DNA of 49,592 nt from Alistipes sp. (GCA_017504485.1 JAFVRC010000028.1:1-49592), one strand, 5' to 3'; shown: positions 8,170-18,091, counted from the first letter of the stretch. Notes: generated from the sequence alone by a model not told the origin. Program-made: numbers and translations.

Positions 8170-8958
8170 CTATTTGAGGAAACCTTCGATTCCCGCTCCA
8201 AAGAGCGCAAAATCGTACTTTACGGGGTCGGCAGCATCGTAGCGACGGAGAGCGGAGGTTATCTCCTCGACAGCCTTCCAATCGTTGGAGTTGCGAGTGA
8301 GCAGACCTAATGCTCTACCCATATTGCCCGTATGAACATCCAACGGCAGGTAGAGAGCCGACATCGGGATACGTCGCCACGCGCCGAAATCAACACCTCG
8401 GTCGTCGCGGCGCACAAACCAACGAAAATACATATTAAGACGCTTGCACGAAGCTCCCTTTGCAATAGAGGAGAGATGCTTCTCGCAGTGCGGATTGTGC
8501 TCCACCTCGAAGAACTCACGGCGCAGTGCGGCCAGAACACCCTCGATGGAGCCTTCACGCTCGTAGAGCCCCTGCACAGCCTCGCCGATGCTGCCCCACT
8601 TGCCGCAGAGGTGGCGCAAGCCCAAAATAAAATCGGCAAAATCCTCGCCATTGAAGGTGCGATGCACATAGCGCAGAAGCGGCCGCAAATCCCCCTCCGA
8701 GGCGTTCATCGTGAAGTCGAAGGGGGCATTATCCATCATCTCGACCATACGGCGTGCGCTCTTGACAATCGCCTTGCGGTTACCCCATGCGATAGTCGAG
8801 GCCAGGAAGCCAGCAATCTCCCTATCTTCCAAACCGTCGAAGGAGTGCGGTATGCTGATCGGGTCGGCCTCGATAAAGTCGGCGCGATTGTAGCGATCGT
8901 GCAGCGTTTCGAGCAGCTCGCCCAGCTCATCGTGCGAGAGTTTAGAGTATTCGACCAT
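8170..8958 (-). CDS. TIGR02757 (DUF2400) family protein
   Basis: 262 residues of the conserved Bacteroidota family TIGR02757. Visible blocks are [39 protein letters not shown], the helical centre, [19 protein letters not shown] and [16 protein letters not shown]. Some of these recall helix-hairpin-helix DNA glycosylases, but the catalytic Lys/Asp arrangement is not obvious, so no activity is assigned. The start overlaps the end of the ATPase gene by 17 bases, so it is translationally coupled in the operon. Confidence 0.8.
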   Translation of the reverse strand: MVEYSKLSHDELGELLETLHDRYNRADFIEADPISIPHSFDGLEDREIAGFLASTIAWGNRKAIVKSARRMVEMMDNAPFDFTMNASEGDLRPLLRYVHRTFNGEDFADFILGLRHLCGKWGSIGEAVQGLYEREGSIEGVLAALRREFFEVEHNPHCEKHLSSIAKGASCKRLNMYFRWFVRRDDRGVDFGAWRRIPMSALYLPLDVHTGNMGRALGLLTRNSNDWKAVEEITSALRRYDAADPVKYDFALFGAGIEGFLK

Positions 8959-9592
8959 CGCTCATCACAATTTTGCGGTCGGCCTGCGAGGCAAGTTGCT
9001 CGTCGTGCGTAACCATGATTATCGTCTGCCCGAACTCCTCGCGCAGCTTGTAGAGCAGCCGTTGCACCTCGTCGCGCGTATGACTGTCGAGATTGCCCGT
9101 AGGCTCGTCGGCCAACAGCACCGAAGGGCGATTCATCAGCGCACGGGCTATAGCTACGCGCTGCTGCTCGCCGCCCGAGAGGGCATTGGGTTTGTGCGCC
9201 AGACGTTCTTTGAGCCCCATAACATCCAAAAGCTCAGCGGCACGCACCTCGGCCTCACGGCGCGACACGCCGCCAATAAGGGCCGGCATCATCACATTTT
9301 CGAGAGCCGTAAATTCGGGCAACAGATGATGAAACTGAAAGACAAAGCCTATATGCCGATTACGGAAGTTGGCCATAGTACGCTCCGAGAGTTTCAACGG
9401 GTTGATACCCGCAATCTCCACACTGCCGGCATCGGGCTTCAGGAGCGTACCGACAATCTGCAACAGCGTGCTTTTACCCGCACCACTCGCACCAACAATC
9501 GAGAGTATCTCGCCCTCGGCCACGTCGAGCGACACATCGCGCAGCACCTCAGGCTCGCCGAAGCGCTTGCAAATTCCTGTAACGTGTATCAT
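8942..9592 (-). CDS. ABC transporter ATPase, LolD/MacB-like
   Basis: 216-residue ATPase subunit of the LolD/FtsE/MacB class. Walker A is GASGAGKST, the Q-loop region is [19 protein letters not shown], the signature is LSGGEQQR, Walker B is [12 protein letters not shown] and the switch His is in [11 protein letters not shown]. In Bacteroidota such stand-alone ATPases are often annotated as LolD, which drives lipoprotein release from the inner membrane. No LolC/E-like permease gene is adjacent, so the partner is encoded elsewhere. It overlaps folP by 4 bases. Confidence 0.82.
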   Translation of the reverse strand: MIHVTGICKRFGEPEVLRDVSLDVAEGEILSIVGASGAGKSTLLQIVGTLLKPDAGSVEIAGINPLKLSERTMANFRNRHIGFVFQFHHLLPEFTALENVMMPALIGGVSRREAEVRAAELLDVMGLKERLAHKPNALSGGEQQRVAIARALMNRPSVLLADEPTGNLDSHTRDEVQRLLYKLREEFGQTIIMVTHDEQLASQADRKIVMSDGRIL

Positions 9593-10413
9593 AATTTTTC
9601 GAACTTTTCGTACAACTTAACAACGCGGCACGCCTCCGCAACATCGTGCACACGCAACAACGCGGCACCCTGCCGCAGAGCCTCCCAATGCACGGCCTGC
9701 GTAGCCGGCAGTGCCTCGTCGGGCGTAATGCCGAGCGTCTTGTAAATCATCGACTTGCGCGACACGCCAACGAGCAGCGGCTGTCCCAACGCCTTCAAGC
9801 GGTGCAGACCTTTGAGCAGCTCGAAGTTGTGCTCCACGCTCTTTGCGAAGCCGAAGCCCGCATCGAGAGCCACACGGCAACGCTCCACGCCGGCCTTCTC
9901 GAGAGCTGCAAGCCGCTCGCGCAGCTCCCCTGCGACCTCCGACACCACATCCTCGTAGTCGGCCAACGACTGCATAGTCTGCGGCGTACCACGCATATGC
10001 ATAGCGATATATGGCAGCTTACGCTCGGCGACAACGGCCAACATATCGTCATCGCCACGACCGGCCATAATATCATTGACGATAACCTCGCCGTAGCTAT
10101 CCGTCACACGGCGCACAACCTCGGCGCGAAACGTATCAATCGAGATGGCGACATCGCTCGACACCTCACGCACCGCAGCGACAGCCATACGCACCCTCTG
10201 CCACTCCTCCTCCGCCTCGACATCCGAGGCATCGGGGCGCGACGAGTAGCCCCCGATATCCAACATCACGGCACCTTCACACAGAGCCTGCGCAGCACGC
10301 TCCGCAACAGCCTTGCACGTCTGCGTGCGCGAGGCGGCATAGAACGAGTCGGGCGTGGCATTAATTATGGCCATAACACCTCTCTGCCACAACAGGTTAT
10401 CGAGTTTGCTCAT
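9589..10413 (-). CDS. folP: Dihydropteroate synthase
   Basis: 274 residues. It condenses p-aminobenzoate with the pterin diphosphate in folate synthesis, and the family is the sulfonamide target. The family motifs are clear: [19 protein letters not shown] (the usual DIGGESTRP with two changes), [33 protein letters not shown] and [10 protein letters not shown]. The Glu-to-Tyr and Thr-to-Ser changes sit in the loop that contributes to the pABA site. The gene overlaps coaE by 17 bases and the downstream ATPase by 4. Confidence 0.93.
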   Translation of the reverse strand: MSKLDNLLWQRGVMAIINATPDSFYAASRTQTCKAVAERAAQALCEGAVMLDIGGYSSRPDASDVEAEEEWQRVRMAVAAVREVSSDVAISIDTFRAEVVRRVTDSYGEVIVNDIMAGRGDDDMLAVVAERKLPYIAMHMRGTPQTMQSLADYEDVVSEVAGELRERLAALEKAGVERCRVALDAGFGFAKSVEHNFELLKGLHRLKALGQPLLVGVSRKSMIYKTLGITPDEALPATQAVHWEALRQGAALLRVHDVAEACRVVKLYEKFEKL

Positions 10414-10996
10414 TGCTTATCTTTCTGAAAAGGTAGTCTAGCTCCGCCACATCCTTCGCCACATCCTCCAAGTGGATATTCACTATCGCAAAGTCGGCCT
10501 TCGCAACCAATGCATCATCGCCCATCTGCGCCTCGATACGAGCCTCTATCTGCCCCCTCGTAGCTCCATCACGCGACATTGCCCGCTCGATACGCAGTGA
10601 ACGCGGCGCAAGTACCGCCACCGTCTTATCGACCAGCGCATCGAAACCCGACTCGAAGAGTATTGCCGACTCGACAACCACATAGTCACTCGTCTGCTCC
10701 TCGGCCCAGCGCACAAAATCCTCCTTCACGGCCGGATGCACAATGGCGTTGAGCCGTGCGAGTTGCTTCTCATTGCCAAAGACTTGCGAAGCAAGGTAGC
10801 GGCGGTCGAGCCCCTCGGTCGTATAGCAAGCCTCGCCAAAGGCCTCAATGAGGGCCTCGCGCAGCACGGCAGAGTCGTTCATCAGGGCCTTGGCACGCGC
10901 ATCCGAGTCGTAAAGCGCGATGCCACGCTCTGCAAACATACGGCAAATCGTACTCTTGCCGCTGCCAATGCCTCCGCACACGCCTACACGCATCAT
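10397..10996 (-). CDS. coaE: Dephospho-CoA kinase
   Basis: 199 residues. It phosphorylates the 3'-OH of the dephospho-CoA ribose in the last step of coenzyme A synthesis. The P-loop GGIGSGKSTICRMFAERG is followed by YDSDARAKALM with the catalytic Asp, LARLNAIVHPAV and VVVESAILFESGFDALVDK. Length is normal for the family. It overlaps the YbbR-like gene by 4 bases, an arrangement common in Bacteroidales. Confidence 0.93.
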   Translation of the reverse strand: MMRVGVCGGIGSGKSTICRMFAERGIALYDSDARAKALMNDSAVLREALIEAFGEACYTTEGLDRRYLASQVFGNEKQLARLNAIVHPAVKEDFVRWAEEQTSDYVVVESAILFESGFDALVDKTVAVLAPRSLRIERAMSRDGATRGQIEARIEAQMGDDALVAKADFAIVNIHLEDVAKDVAELDYLFRKISNEQTR

Positions 10997-11439
10997 CTCT
11001 CCTCCTCGATATTCATATCGGGCACCTCGCCAACACTGCGAATCTTCAGGTCGCTGAAACGTACGGAGATTGCATCGCGCAGCGACGCCGGGTTAATCTT
11101 GATGCAGCGAAGAGTATCGGCAGCAGCACCCTCAACAGCCGACGGCCTAATAACCGCCACCGTATCGTAGGCGAGCTCCGACAGCGGAATGTTGATGCGG
11201 CGCGAGGCGTAGAGGCTGTAACCCACAAGGTTGGTTCCCTTACCCTCAACGACACACGGCACCTCGATACGACGGCCATCAACCCTAACCTTGACCTTAA
11301 AGTCCGTAGTATAGGTGTAGCTCAACTTCGAGATATACCACAAGATGAACGCCAGCACGAACATCGCGATAAATACGGGCGAGATGTAGCGGCGCAACAG
11401 CCTGCAAAAGGCCTTGATGTGTAACCAAATCTTTTTCAT
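10993..11439 (-). CDS. YbbR-like (CdaR-type) single-pass membrane protein
   Basis: 148 residues: a basic N-terminus, one membrane segment (YISPVFIAMFVLAFILWYIS), then an extracytoplasmic beta-rich YbbR-like domain (TTDFKVKVRVDGRRIEVPCVVEGKGTNLVGY). It is shorter than the usual three- or four-repeat YbbR/CdaR proteins, but a short YbbR-like protein directly before coaE is typical of Bacteroidales. The ATG at 11439 was chosen. The longer frame to 11589 would cross the secDF terminator. A -7-like box lies only 5 bases before this ATG, see findings. Confidence 0.65.
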   Translation of the reverse strand: MKKIWLHIKAFCRLLRRYISPVFIAMFVLAFILWYISKLSYTYTTDFKVKVRVDGRRIEVPCVVEGKGTNLVGYSLYASRRINIPLSELAYDTVAVIRPSAVEGAAADTLRCIKINPASLRDAISVRFSDLKIRSVGEVPDMNIEEER

Positions 11440-11444
11440 AAAGG

Positions 11445-11478
11445 CAAATATACGCAAAAGGTGGCGAATAATCATCAA
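11445..11478 (-). promoter_or_regulatory. Possible promoter of the YbbR-coaE-folP operon
   Basis: TATATTTG on the minus strand (11445-11452) with TTG at 11476-11478, 23 bp upstream. It lies just downstream of the secDF terminator, where a new operon should start, but is very close to the chosen ATG. Confidence 0.45.
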
Positions 11479-11512
11479 CTCTTCACAACTTTTTACACCT
11501 ATATATAAAAAT

Positions 11513-11540
11513 ACTGCCCAACGGCTCACCGTTGGGCAGT
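11513..11540 (-). terminator. Rho-independent terminator of secDF
   Basis: A perfect 12-bp stem (11513-11524 with 11529-11540) with a 4-base loop is followed on the minus strand by ATTTTTATATA. It begins 26 bases after the secDF stop. Confidence 0.85.
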
Positions 11541-11566
11541 ATAGCGAGTTATCGCAGCGAGGCGGA

Positions 11567-14548
11567 TTACTTCTCCTCCTTCTCGCCACGCTCCTTCTTC
11601 GAGAGCATATCGTATGCCAATGGCGTAGCGATATAGAGCGACGAGTAGGTACCTACAATCACACCAATCAACAGCGCGAATACGAAGCCGCGGATGGTCT
11701 CGCCACCGAAGATGAAGATGGCCAAAAGCGTAACGAGCGTCGTACCCGAAGTATTGAGTGTACGAGCCAGCGTCGAGCAGAGAGCATTATTAAGGTTCTC
11801 TTTCAACGGACGCTTCGGATAGAGTACGAGGTACTCACGCACACGGTCGAAGACAACCACCGTATCGTTAATCGAGTAACCGATAATCGTCAGAATAGCG
11901 GCGATAAAGGCCTGATTAACCTCGAGGTTGAACGGCATAATGCTGTACAGGAGCGAGAAGAGGCCGATAACGATGAATACATCGTGCGCCAACGCGAGGG
12001 TTGCACCCATAGCCCACTGCCATCTCTTGAATCGCAGAGTGATGTAGAGAGCGATAGCTATCAGCGCGAAGAGCACCGACCAGATAGCACCCATAGTCAT
12101 ATCCTTGGCAATCGCAGGGCCAATCTTGTCGGCCGAGACGATACCGTTGGCATCCGACTGCGTATTGCGGAATCCGTCGAAAGTGATATCGTAGCTATAG
12201 AGCGGCTTGAGGGCCGTGTAGAGGATGTGCTCTACCTCCTCGGTCGTAGTCTCCGACGTATCGTCGTACTTGTACTGCGTAACGATACGCATCTGGTTGT
12301 CGCTACCATACTGCTTAACCTCCAACGAAACACTTGCAGCATCGCCATCGACGAATGCGCCATCGAGAGCCTTACGGACAGCCTCGGCCTCCACATTGCC
12401 ATCGAAGCGAACAACGAAGGTACGACCACCCGTAAACTCGACACCGCGGTTCAAACCGTGGAACACGAGCGAGAGCACACCGGCGAGGATAACGACACTC
12501 GAGATGATGTACGAATACTTACGCTTGCCGATGAAGTCGAACTTGAAGTTCGTGAGCCAGTTGGCCGACCAAGTACGCGAGAACGAAATCTTGCCCCACT
12601 TCGCCACGATCCACTCGATAAGCAGACGAGTAACGAAAATCGAGGAGAAGAGCGACGTGATGATACCGATTACGAGCGTCGTGGCGAAGCCCTGCACAGG
12701 GCCTGTACCGAATACGAAGAGTACGATACCCGTGATGATGGTCGTGAGGTTACCGTCGATGATGGCCGAATATGCATTCGAGAAACCATCCTTGATAGCA
12801 GCCTGCAGGCCCTTACCGGCACGAAGCTCCTCCTTGATACGCTCGTAGATGATAACGTTGGCATCCACGGCCATACCCATCGTGAGCACAATACCTGCGA
12901 TACCCGGCAGCGTCAATACTGCACCAAACGATACGAGGAAGCCCATGAGCAGGAACACGTTGGTCACCAACGCGATATCGCTCATCCAACCTGCCGTCTT
13001 GTAGAAGATACCCATATAGAGCAGCACGAGCAAGAAGGCCAAGAGGAACGAAATCATACCGTTGTTGATAGACTCCTGACCGAGCGACGGACCAACCACC
13101 GTATCCTGAATGATACGAGCCGGAGCCGGAACCTTACCCGACTTGAGGACGTTAGCCAAGTCCTGCGCCTCCTGAATGGTGAAATTACCCGAGATCGACG
13201 AGTTACCACCCTCAATCTTCTGGCGAACAACAGGAGCCGAATATACATAACCGTCGAGAACGATAGCGATGCACTTGCCGATATTGTCAGCCGTGAGCTG
13301 CGCCCACTCGGTGATACCATTCGAGTTCATCGACATCGACACCTCGGCATCGGCACCATTCTGCGAGTAGGAAGCGCGAGCATCCGAGATAACGCTACCA
13401 TCGAGCGGAGCCTTGCCATCCATACGCTCCACCTTTATAGTATAGAGGAAGAACTGACCGTCGGCCATAGGGTCGCCCTTGATGCCCCACGTGAAGCGCA
13501 CGTCGCTTGGGAAGCAGTCGCGAACCTCCGGCAGAGCCATATACTTGTTGATGGCAACCGTGTCGGCAGCCGTAGCGGCACCGAGCACTGCACCACCTGC
13601 GAAATCAGGATTCAGAAGAGCGAGAAGCGGGTTGCGCTCGCGAGTGTAGCGAACAGTAATTGGCGACTCCTCCTTCTGCTCAACCTCGGCAGCCAAAGCC
13701 GGAGCGGCGGCATCGGCCTCCTCCTTCTTCTCCTCGGCGAGAACGATTTGGTTGTCATCTACGAGCTTCTTGACTGCACGATCGGCGTTCAAGAGCGACT
13801 GAAGGAGATCCTGACCATTGTATGTAGTCCAGAACTCCAACGAAGCGGTACCCTGCAGGAGTTTGCGGACACGCTCCGGCTCCTTAACGCCCGGAAGCTC
13901 AACGAGAATTCGGTTCGAGTTAGGCAGACGCTGGATGTTAGGCTGCGTAACACCAAAGTGGTCGATACGGCTGCGGATGATGTTGAACGAAGCCGCGATA
14001 GCATCGTCGGTCTCCTGCCTCAAAATCTTGACAACCTCCTCGTCCGACATACCGGCCTTGATATCCTTGCGGTCAGGGCTAATGAAGATATCGACGAGTG
14101 GCGCGCCATTCGAAATCTTGGCATACGACTCGGCGAATGTACCGATATAGTCGCCCGTACCTGCTTTGAGAGCCTTGGCAGCCTCCTCCATTGCTGCCAC
14201 GAAGTTAGGATCGTTCTTGCTATCACCGGCAAGCGACCTGACAACGTCCTCCACCTGAATCTCGAGCATCACGTTCATACCGCCCTTCAAGTCGAGACCG
14301 AGGTTTACCTCCTTCTCCTTGCACTGCTTGTAGGTAAACTGGGCGATACCTACGTTGTAAACCACTTTGTTAGCGATAGAGTCGAGATAGTACTGCTCCA
14401 TCGACACGCGCTCCTCCGCCGGGAACGACTGCGCATACTCTACGGCAGCCTTCTCGACACTGCGGGTCTTCCAAGTGAAGGAGAGCTGGTAGATACAAGC
14501 CAATCCCAAGAGGACAGCGAGTAATTTAATAGCACCTTTGCTTTGCAT
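11567..14548 (-). CDS. secDF: Fused SecD-SecF protein translocase subunit
   Basis: 993 residues. SecDF pulls proteins across the inner membrane after SecA/SecYEG, using the proton gradient. As in other Bacteroidota, SecD and SecF are one chain. Near residue 60 the SecD start is recognisable (VNLGLDLKGGMNVMLEIQV). A long periplasmic part with PGVKEPERVRKLLQGTASLEFW follows, then six membrane segments including LTLPGIAGIVLTMGMAVDANVIIYERIKEEL. The SecF half starts near KFDFIGKRKYSY and contains RGVEFTGGRTFVV and TIIGYSINDTVVVFDRVRE. It stands alone, with its own promoter and terminator. No yajC gene is adjacent. Confidence 0.96.
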   Translation of the reverse strand: MQSKGAIKLLAVLLGLACIYQLSFTWKTRSVEKAAVEYAQSFPAEERVSMEQYYLDSIANKVVYNVGIAQFTYKQCKEKEVNLGLDLKGGMNVMLEIQVEDVVRSLAGDSKNDPNFVAAMEEAAKALKAGTGDYIGTFAESYAKISNGAPLVDIFISPDRKDIKAGMSDEEVVKILRQETDDAIAASFNIIRSRIDHFGVTQPNIQRLPNSNRILVELPGVKEPERVRKLLQGTASLEFWTTYNGQDLLQSLLNADRAVKKLVDDNQIVLAEEKKEEADAAAPALAAEVEQKEESPITVRYTRERNPLLALLNPDFAGGAVLGAATAADTVAINKYMALPEVRDCFPSDVRFTWGIKGDPMADGQFFLYTIKVERMDGKAPLDGSVISDARASYSQNGADAEVSMSMNSNGITEWAQLTADNIGKCIAIVLDGYVYSAPVVRQKIEGGNSSISGNFTIQEAQDLANVLKSGKVPAPARIIQDTVVGPSLGQESINNGMISFLLAFLLVLLYMGIFYKTAGWMSDIALVTNVFLLMGFLVSFGAVLTLPGIAGIVLTMGMAVDANVIIYERIKEELRAGKGLQAAIKDGFSNAYSAIIDGNLTTIITGIVLFVFGTGPVQGFATTLVIGIITSLFSSIFVTRLLIEWIVAKWGKISFSRTWSANWLTNFKFDFIGKRKYSYIISSVVILAGVLSLVFHGLNRGVEFTGGRTFVVRFDGNVEAEAVRKALDGAFVDGDAASVSLEVKQYGSDNQMRIVTQYKYDDTSETTTEEVEHILYTALKPLYSYDITFDGFRNTQSDANGIVSADKIGPAIAKDMTMGAIWSVLFALIAIALYITLRFKRWQWAMGATLALAHDVFIVIGLFSLLYSIMPFNLEVNQAFIAAILTIIGYSINDTVVVFDRVREYLVLYPKRPLKENLNNALCSTLARTLNTSGTTLVTLLAIFIFGGETIRGFVFALLIGVIVGTYSSLYIATPLAYDMLSKKERGEKEEK

Positions 14549-14633
14549 TTGAGTTAAAATTTTGTTGTTAATATTGATTGTTTTGTATTGTTGTCGCTTG
14601 CAGTGAGCCTCTCACGCACACACATAAAGCACG

Positions 14634-14662
14634 CAAAGATAGTAAAAAAATCGGACATACAA
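14634..14662 (-). promoter_or_regulatory. Promoter of secDF
   Basis: On the minus strand TTG (14660-14662), 18 bp, then TATCTTTG (14634-14641), an excellent Bacteroidetes match. It gives an untranslated leader of about 80 bases with no obvious structure. Confidence 0.75.
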
Positions 14663-14788
14663 CACTATCTGCCCTATTTTTGTCCATTTTTTTTGACTCC
14701 GAATGCGTGTTTTAGCCTTTTTTAACCTTTCACGGAATTGCGTATCTATATATGGAAACCAACAAATCGGCTAAAATCTTATGTTACA

Positions 14789-16693
14789 ATGAAAAAGAGA
14801 ATTTTCCTCATGTTTGCCGCTACGGTCGCTATGCTTACGACCATCACGGCACAAACCACCTCGCGCATAGTCTGCGATGAGACGTGCAAAACCGAATCGG
14901 GAGCAACGGCCGTCAAGGGCGACGGCTTTGCCGTCGTATCGCCCGTAGGACGCGGCACGGTGCCTATGATCGAGATGGCACCACGCCTCTCGTCGCTCGA
15001 CGGCAAGACCATCGCCATCGTAGGCGGCAGCTTCATGGCTCGCGTGACACATCCCGAGCTCAAGCGACTTTTCAAGCAGCACTACCCTACTACGCGCATC
15101 ATTCTGCTCGACGAGATAGGCTCGGCAGGCGTATATCCCGCACCCGGCGTAACACGTCGCTCGAAGGAGGAGTTTCAGAGCAGACTGCGCGAACAGCGTG
15201 TCGATGCCGTGATATCGGGCAACTGCGGCTGCGGACTCTGCACGCCGAAGGAGGTAGGCTCGTGCATCGCCGCCGAGTATATAGGCATACCGGCCGTAGC
15301 GATTGCGGCACCGACATTTACCGAGCAGGTATTCTACACCTCGACCAACAACGGCGTACCCGCACCCCGCGTAGCCGAGTACCCGGGAGCCTTCGCCGCA
15401 CACACGACCGATGAACTATTGAAGAACACACGCGAAGTGCTGTGGCCGCAAATCATCAAGGCCCTCACCGAGCCAATCACCCCCGAGGAGCTGGCACGCA
15501 GCGCAAAGAGCAACAAGGGCGACATACGCGACGACGTATTCTACGGCACACTGCAAGAGGTGAACGACTTCTTTCGCGAGATGAATTGGTCGGACGGACT
15601 CCCCGTCACGCCACCAACCTTCGAGCGCGTGAGTGAGTTCCTGCGCTTCACCGATATGAAGTGGGACGAGACGGTCGCCGTGCTGCCCGTAGCACACCGC
15701 AACACGACCGTCTGGCACGTTGCCGTGAATGGCGTAATGGCGGGTTGCAAGCCCGAATATATGCCTATTCTGATAGCCATGACCAAGGCTATTGGTGCAC
15801 CTACATTTCGTCGCACGCTGGCCAGCACGCACGCCTGGGTGCCATACTGTTGGCTCAACGGCCCCGTAGCGCGACAGCTCGGCTTCGACTGCGGTCAGGG
15901 CGAGATAAACGAGGCTGCGAACGTCTCGATAGGTCGCTTTATGAGCCTCGCGCTGATGAACCTCGCAGGCTACTACATCAAGCAAAATCGTATGGGCACA
16001 TTCGGCTACCCTCTGCCGTGGTGCCTGGTCGAGGATGAGCAGGCCTGCCGCGAGGTGGGCTGGAAGCCATACCACACACGCCACGGATTTGCGACAAACG
16101 ACAACACGATAACCACCTCTTCGACACTCCTTTGGGGCAACAACATGGCCCCTTCAACCACCAATCCGCAAAAGATAATGGAGCTGTTGGCGTGGGACAT
16201 AACGGAGCGTTGCCAATTTGCGCTCGGCAGCGGCAAGCAGTTCACCTACCGCACCATACTCCTGACCAAGCCGATAGCCAAAAACCTGGCGGCCAGGTAT
16301 CGCACGCCTGATGCTCTCGAACAAGAGCTTATACGCACGGCTCGCCGCTCGCTCCACGAGCGCGTATTTGCCAACTACTACGCTAACCCGGGCAGTAACC
16401 CCGAGGAGCGACACCCGATACGCAACTGGCGCGGACACCTCTCGCGCACCGAGGGGGCTTCGATGACCTCCACGCCTGTGTGGTACGACACTCCCGAGAG
16501 CGAGATGATGACCATACCGGCAATGAAGGAGGATATGACCGCCTTTATCATCACGGGCGACGCGAGCCGCAACAAGGTGCAGACGATGCCGGGCGGAGGC
16601 TTCTCGACCGAGAGCATCGAGCTGCCGCGCGAGTGGGATCGCCTGATGCAGGAGCTCGGATATAGGCCTCTGGGCGAGTTTTATTTGAAGTAG
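14789..16693 (+). CDS. Secreted UGSC-like two-domain protein
   Basis: 634 residues with a signal peptide (MKKRIFLMFAATVAMLTTITAQ). The first domain (about 60-240) has KTIAIVGGSFMARVTHPELKRLF and AVISGNCGCGLCTPKEVGS, resembling the UGSC family, whose (seleno)cysteine motif sits at the same place; here all residues are Cys. The second domain starts at WSDGLPVTPPTFERVSEF and includes VWHVAVNGVMAGCKPEYMP and LNGPVARQLGF. It looks like a conserved companion domain, here fused to the first. Function is unknown; a thiol-based redox role is only suggested by the clustered Cys. The ATG at 14789 was chosen for the signal peptide. The family assignment comes from motif memory and is moderate. Confidence 0.5.
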   Translation: MKKRIFLMFAATVAMLTTITAQTTSRIVCDETCKTESGATAVKGDGFAVVSPVGRGTVPMIEMAPRLSSLDGKTIAIVGGSFMARVTHPELKRLFKQHYPTTRIILLDEIGSAGVYPAPGVTRRSKEEFQSRLREQRVDAVISGNCGCGLCTPKEVGSCIAAEYIGIPAVAIAAPTFTEQVFYTSTNNGVPAPRVAEYPGAFAAHTTDELLKNTREVLWPQIIKALTEPITPEELARSAKSNKGDIRDDVFYGTLQEVNDFFREMNWSDGLPVTPPTFERVSEFLRFTDMKWDETVAVLPVAHRNTTVWHVAVNGVMAGCKPEYMPILIAMTKAIGAPTFRRTLASTHAWVPYCWLNGPVARQLGFDCGQGEINEAANVSIGRFMSLALMNLAGYYIKQNRMGTFGYPLPWCLVEDEQACREVGWKPYHTRHGFATNDNTITTSSTLLWGNNMAPSTTNPQKIMELLAWDITERCQFALGSGKQFTYRTILLTKPIAKNLAARYRTPDALEQELIRTARRSLHERVFANYYANPGSNPEERHPIRNWRGHLSRTEGASMTSTPVWYDTPESEMMTIPAMKEDMTAFIITGDASRNKVQTMPGGGFSTESIELPREWDRLMQELGYRPLGEFYLK

Positions 16694-16707
16694 AATAGTA
16701 GCAAAGG

Positions 16708-16739
16708 TTGTGTCGTTAATCTTTTTTTTACTATCTTTG
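16708..16739 (+). promoter_or_regulatory. Promoter of the serine hydrolase gene
   Basis: TTG (16708-16710), 21 bp including a T8 run, then TATCTTTG (16732-16739), followed by the ATG at 16767. A clear Bacteroidetes promoter. Confidence 0.75.
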
Positions 16740-16766
16740 TGTGGTCAAAACCATAAAGAATAAGAT

Positions 16767-18074
16767 ATGAAGAGATTTCTAACCACTGTGCTACTCCTTA
16801 TGCTGACACTCTCGGCCGTGGCACAGCGTAGCAAAGCGCTCATCTACGGTACTCCCGAGAGCGCAGGGATGAATGGCGACTACCTTCGCTACACTATCGA
16901 CTCGATTGCCAACTACTCAATTTCGGCAGGCTGCTTCCCGGGCTGTCAGATTCTCGTGGCACGCCACGGCAAGATTGTATTCCACAAGAGCTATGGCCAC
17001 CACACCTACGACTGCAAGCGCGACGTGGAGAACAGCCATCTCTACGATATGGCCTCCTGCACGAAGGTTATGGCCGCAACAATGTGCCTGATGCACCTTG
17101 CCGACCAAGGGAAGCTCGACCTCGACAAGCCTATATCGCACTACTTGGAGGAGTTCAAGGGCTCGAACAAGGAGAATCTGACACTGCGCGAGATTGTCAG
17201 CCACCAGAGCGGCATACGCAACGAGCGATTTAGCAAGATGTTCCTCGACGAGAACAAGCAGCTGCGTGCCGATATGTTCAGCCGCACACAGAGTGAAGAG
17301 TTCCCATACAAGTTCTGCGAGGGCATCTTCGTGCATAAAGACACCTACAAGATGATGTTGGAGCGCATCGTCAAGCAGAAGGTCGGAGCGAAGAAGTTCC
17401 GCTACTCGTGCTTTAATTGGCACTTGGCCTACTTCCTCGTGGAGCGCATCACGGGGCGCAGTTACGAGGAGTATCTCTACGAGGAGATATACAAGCCTCT
17501 CGGCGTGAAAGATGCCATGTACAACCCTACGCGCCGCTACTCGCTCGCACAGATTGTGCCGACCGAAATCGACAACCGCTACCGTAAGTTAATGGCTCAC
17601 GGCAGCGTGCACGACGAGGCTGCGGCATCGCTGGGTGGTGTATCGGGCAATGCCGGCCTCTTTGCCAACAGCGAGAGCCTCGCACCGATACTCCAAATGC
17701 TGGTAAATGGCGGCGAATACAATGGTGTGCGCCTTTTGAGTCCAAAGACCATCAGCGAGTGGAGCCGATGCCAATTCCCCGAGAATGGCAACCATCGCGC
17801 GGCAGGCTTCGACCGCCCACGCCTCGCGGAGCCCGAGCTTAAGCCCGGGGAGGTGTTCCCATACTGCTACGGCCCATCTGCCTCGAAGAGCAGCTTCGGC
17901 CATACGGGATTTACGGGCACAATGGTTTGGGTCGATCCAGAAGAGGATCTCATATATGTATTCCTCTCGAACCGCGTGCACCCTTCGCGCCGCAACAAGC
18001 CATTCGACAAGTTTAATCCGCGCTCGCAGTGCCACGAGGCGGCATACGAGGCTATACGTCGCTACACGAAGTAG
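16767..18074 (+). CDS. Secreted serine hydrolase, beta-lactamase/class C fold
   Basis: 435 residues with a signal peptide ending near SAVAQ. This is the PF00144 beta-lactamase/penicillin-binding/esterase fold. The SxxK nucleophile motif is ASCTKV. The second motif is YSCFN (YxN or YSD in relatives; a Cys here is unusual), and HTGFTGT replaces KTG. GIRNERF, LVERITGRSYEEYLYEEIYKPLG and GNAGLFANSESLA are typical of the peptidase/esterase members. These are often periplasmic and act on peptidoglycan or small esters. Beta-lactam resistance should not be assumed. It has its own promoter and ends just before a long hairpin shared with the convergent gene. Confidence 0.8.
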   Translation: MKRFLTTVLLLMLTLSAVAQRSKALIYGTPESAGMNGDYLRYTIDSIANYSISAGCFPGCQILVARHGKIVFHKSYGHHTYDCKRDVENSHLYDMASCTKVMAATMCLMHLADQGKLDLDKPISHYLEEFKGSNKENLTLREIVSHQSGIRNERFSKMFLDENKQLRADMFSRTQSEEFPYKFCEGIFVHKDTYKMMLERIVKQKVGAKKFRYSCFNWHLAYFLVERITGRSYEEYLYEEIYKPLGVKDAMYNPTRRYSLAQIVPTEIDNRYRKLMAHGSVHDEAAASLGGVSGNAGLFANSESLAPILQMLVNGGEYNGVRLLSPKTISEWSRCQFPENGNHRAAGFDRPRLAEPELKPGEVFPYCYGPSASKSSFGHTGFTGTMVWVDPEEDLIYVFLSNRVHPSRRNKPFDKFNPRSQCHEAAYEAIRRYTK

Positions 18075-18091
18075 TATCTGACAACAAAAAA

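Noticed and set aside
11414-14524. A 1036-codon open frame antisense to secDF, and similar long antisense frames opposite dnaK (19949-22003), ftsK (25451-27373) and pheT (46876-49248)
   Set aside because: They mirror strongly conserved genes, have no family-like sequence, and are Arg/His/Leu-rich in a way produced by codon bias on the opposite strand.
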